Source: Chloroflexota bacterium (GTDB lineage: Bacteria; Chloroflexota; FW602-bin22; JACPRP01). Taken from it: DNA of 12,589 nt. The DNA lies in the NCBI GenBank assembly GCA_016210495.1, contig JACQUC010000248.1, positions 1-12,589 on the forward strand, read 5' to 3'. Below the pieces are notes generated by a model. It saw only the letters and a program-made list of their open reading frames with translations, made no database searches and was not told where the DNA came from. Shown here piece by piece: positions 11,491-12,589 of this stretch (the stretch's first letter is position 1; each line of letters begins with the position of its first letter). The position numbers were made by a program, and so were the translations under genes.

Positions 11491-12109
11491 TGCCCACCTC
11501 CAACAGCAGCATCAGCTTCAGGCGGTTCCCGTCACCCTGCTTCTCGAAGTCATTGACCGCGAGATCTCCCTGGTTCAGCCGGGCCAGGATATTCCCGCCC
11601 TCCTCATATCCACAGCGGTAGCAGAACTCGAGGACCAGGCGCTGGAGCGCGTCGTAGGCGTTCAGGGCCTCGTAGACATCCTTGTCCACGATGCGCTGCT
11701 GCCTGGGGTCGTAGGAGCGCTCACCATCGAGCCCCCAGCCCACCTCCACTCGATGCTCCAGGTTGTAGACCTTCTTGTTCGTCACCAGGTCCTTGTCGGT
11801 CTGAACCTGTGTCCCCGGCTTCGTGACCGCCAGGGCCAGCCGGTGCCATGCCTGTTCCAGTCGGCGTGTGAAGTCGGTCCCGCAGGGGAGCGGCGCCTGA
11901 CAGAAGAGATACGGCCGGGACATCCCATGCGCGCCCTTCGGGACGTTCACCAGGATGACCTGGTTGTCCTTGCTGCTTTGCTGTTCTTCCCGTACACGCC
12001 TGCCGATTTCCAGGAGCGTCTTGCAGTCGCGGCACAACTCATCAGTGCCGTGAAGGACCGTGGTCCCACACCCGTGGCAAGGCTTCTCGGTCATTCCTCG
12101 TCGGACCAT
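11462..12109 (-). CDS. Unknown zinc-ribbon-bearing protein (215 aa)
   Basis: Function not recognised. An N-terminal zinc ribbon is clear: CHGCG (C11, C14) and CRDC (C26, C29), followed by a charged helix EIGRRVREEQQS. The rest is soluble mixed alpha/beta sequence, with a helical region VYEALNAYDALQRLVLEFCY and a C-terminal RLKLMLLLEVGN stretch. The ATG at 12109 has AGGAGG four bases upstream; a second ATG at 12094, after GAGGA, is less likely. It begins eight bases after the stop of the partial gene to its right and overlaps the next gene by 29 bases. Zinc-ribbon proteins of this size are common among unassigned phage early genes; a nucleic-acid-binding role is possible but unsupported. Confidence 0.72.
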   Translation of the reverse strand: MVRRGMTEKPCHGCGTTVLHGTDELCRDCKTLLEIGRRVREEQQSSKDNQVILVNVPKGAHGMSRPYLFCQAPLPCGTDFTRRLEQAWHRLALAVTKPGTQVQTDKDLVTNKKVYNLEHRVEVGWGLDGERSYDPRQQRIVDKDVYEALNAYDALQRLVLEFCYRCGYEEGGNILARLNQGDLAVNDFEKQGDGNRLKLMLLLEVGNGNDQPRRP

Positions 12110-12117
12110 TCAACCTC

Positions 12118-12589
12118 CTACCCGTACCTGATTTCGCCAAGGAGGGCGAGCTGCAGCACGACATCGTAGGTGGTCGAGTCCCCGTTCTCGTACCAGCTCT
12201 CACCGTACTTCGAGACGCCGATGAACCACGCCTTGACCGCCAGGTCCCGGTCGATGACGAAGTACCCTTCGGGAACGTCTTGGTCGGCCTCGAACGCCTC
12301 CAGGGCCTCCTGCATGTTCGGCTCCTCCCCGTGGCCGTGCTGCTCGTCGTCCTCCCAGGCGAGGGTTCGGCCGTCGGCGCGCTTGATCTTGCGGAGCCAG
12401 TAGCCGCTGTAGTCGGTCGAGAAGAAGTCGTCGTACTGGGTCAGGATCTCCACCCACTCCTCAAGCCCCTCAGTGAACTTGGGATTGGGCTGCAAGGCGT
12501 TCCGGACAAGCAGCAGCTCCGCGACGGCAGTGTCGATCTGCTGGACCGCGGTCTTGATCTGGGCCTCGTCGTCGGCGTCAGGGTCGAAC
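12118..12589 (-). CDS. Unknown acidic protein, 5' end beyond window
   Basis: The frame is open to the right edge, reading FDPDADDEAQIKTAVQQIDT and AVAELLLVRN before a TTG at 12495, so the gene most likely starts outside the window and at least 156 residues are present. The N-terminal visible part is a helix of coiled-coil character. The remainder is strongly acidic and aromatic-rich: EGLEEWVEILTQYDDFFSTD, YSGYWLRKIKRADGRTLAWE, GYFVIDRDLAVKAWFIGVSK and a final VVLQLALLGEIRYG. No family recognised. Its stop is eight bases before the next gene's start, so the block is one transcript. Confidence 0.7.
   Translation of the reverse strand, partial: FDPDADDEAQIKTAVQQIDTAVAELLLVRNALQPNPKFTEGLEEWVEILTQYDDFFSTDYSGYWLRKIKRADGRTLAWEDDEQHGHGEEPNMQEALEAFEADQDVPEGYFVIDRDLAVKAWFIGVSKYGESWYENGDSTTYDVVLQLALLGEIRYG

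Overview
The window is high-GC bacterial DNA, roughly 60% by eye, with Shine-Dalgarno-led genes and frequent GTG/TTG starts. No rRNA, tRNA, CRISPR array, integrase or terminase is visible. The taxon cannot be fixed from sequence alone. The Cro/CI-style regulator, the winged-helix replication protein with a TETT-rich linker and the AbiEii remnant would suit a high-GC Bacillota or a similar environmental lineage. This is a guess.

Left flank (1-1860): an IS5-type transposase gene, frameshifted and cut by the window edge, lies against the C-terminal remnant of an AbiEii-type nucleotidyltransferase toxin. A 320-base stretch with a perfect 19-bp palindrome follows. Next come a minus-strand Cro/CI-like repressor, an AT-richer control region with three ACTAACC-like repeats over a good sigma70-type promoter, and a plus-strand single-domain (CheY-like) response regulator.

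Central minus-strand block (7287 to 2342): in transcription order, a small basic protein, a DnaB-like replicative helicase, a winged-helix replication initiator, a DUF935-like phage portal protein and two small unknown proteins. The initiator gene contains three to four direct repeats at an exact 23-bp period, beside a second repeat cluster and a 10-bp hairpin. This looks like a replication origin inside the initiator gene, as in phage lambda O. The block reads as part of a prophage, phage-plasmid or related element.

Plus-strand accessory cassette (about 7245-10370), opposite in direction to the phage-like genes: a SLATT-domain two-TM protein whose frame continues past a TGA into a 69-residue protein; then a clear promoter with an operator-like palindrome at the start site, a 29-residue leader ORF with a strong ribosome-binding site, an Xre-ImmA/IrrE regulator-protease and a PIN-domain protein. 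A 107-residue unknown ORF may be a third member. I read this as a defence or toxin-antitoxin type cargo cassette. Its right end is near a 115-bp segment bounded by 13-bp inverted repeats.

Right block (12589 to 10701): four tightly packed minus-strand genes for small unknown proteins, two with cysteine pairs suggesting zinc binding. The last one runs off the right edge. They probably belong to the same phage-like element, with the cassette sitting between the two minus-strand blocks.
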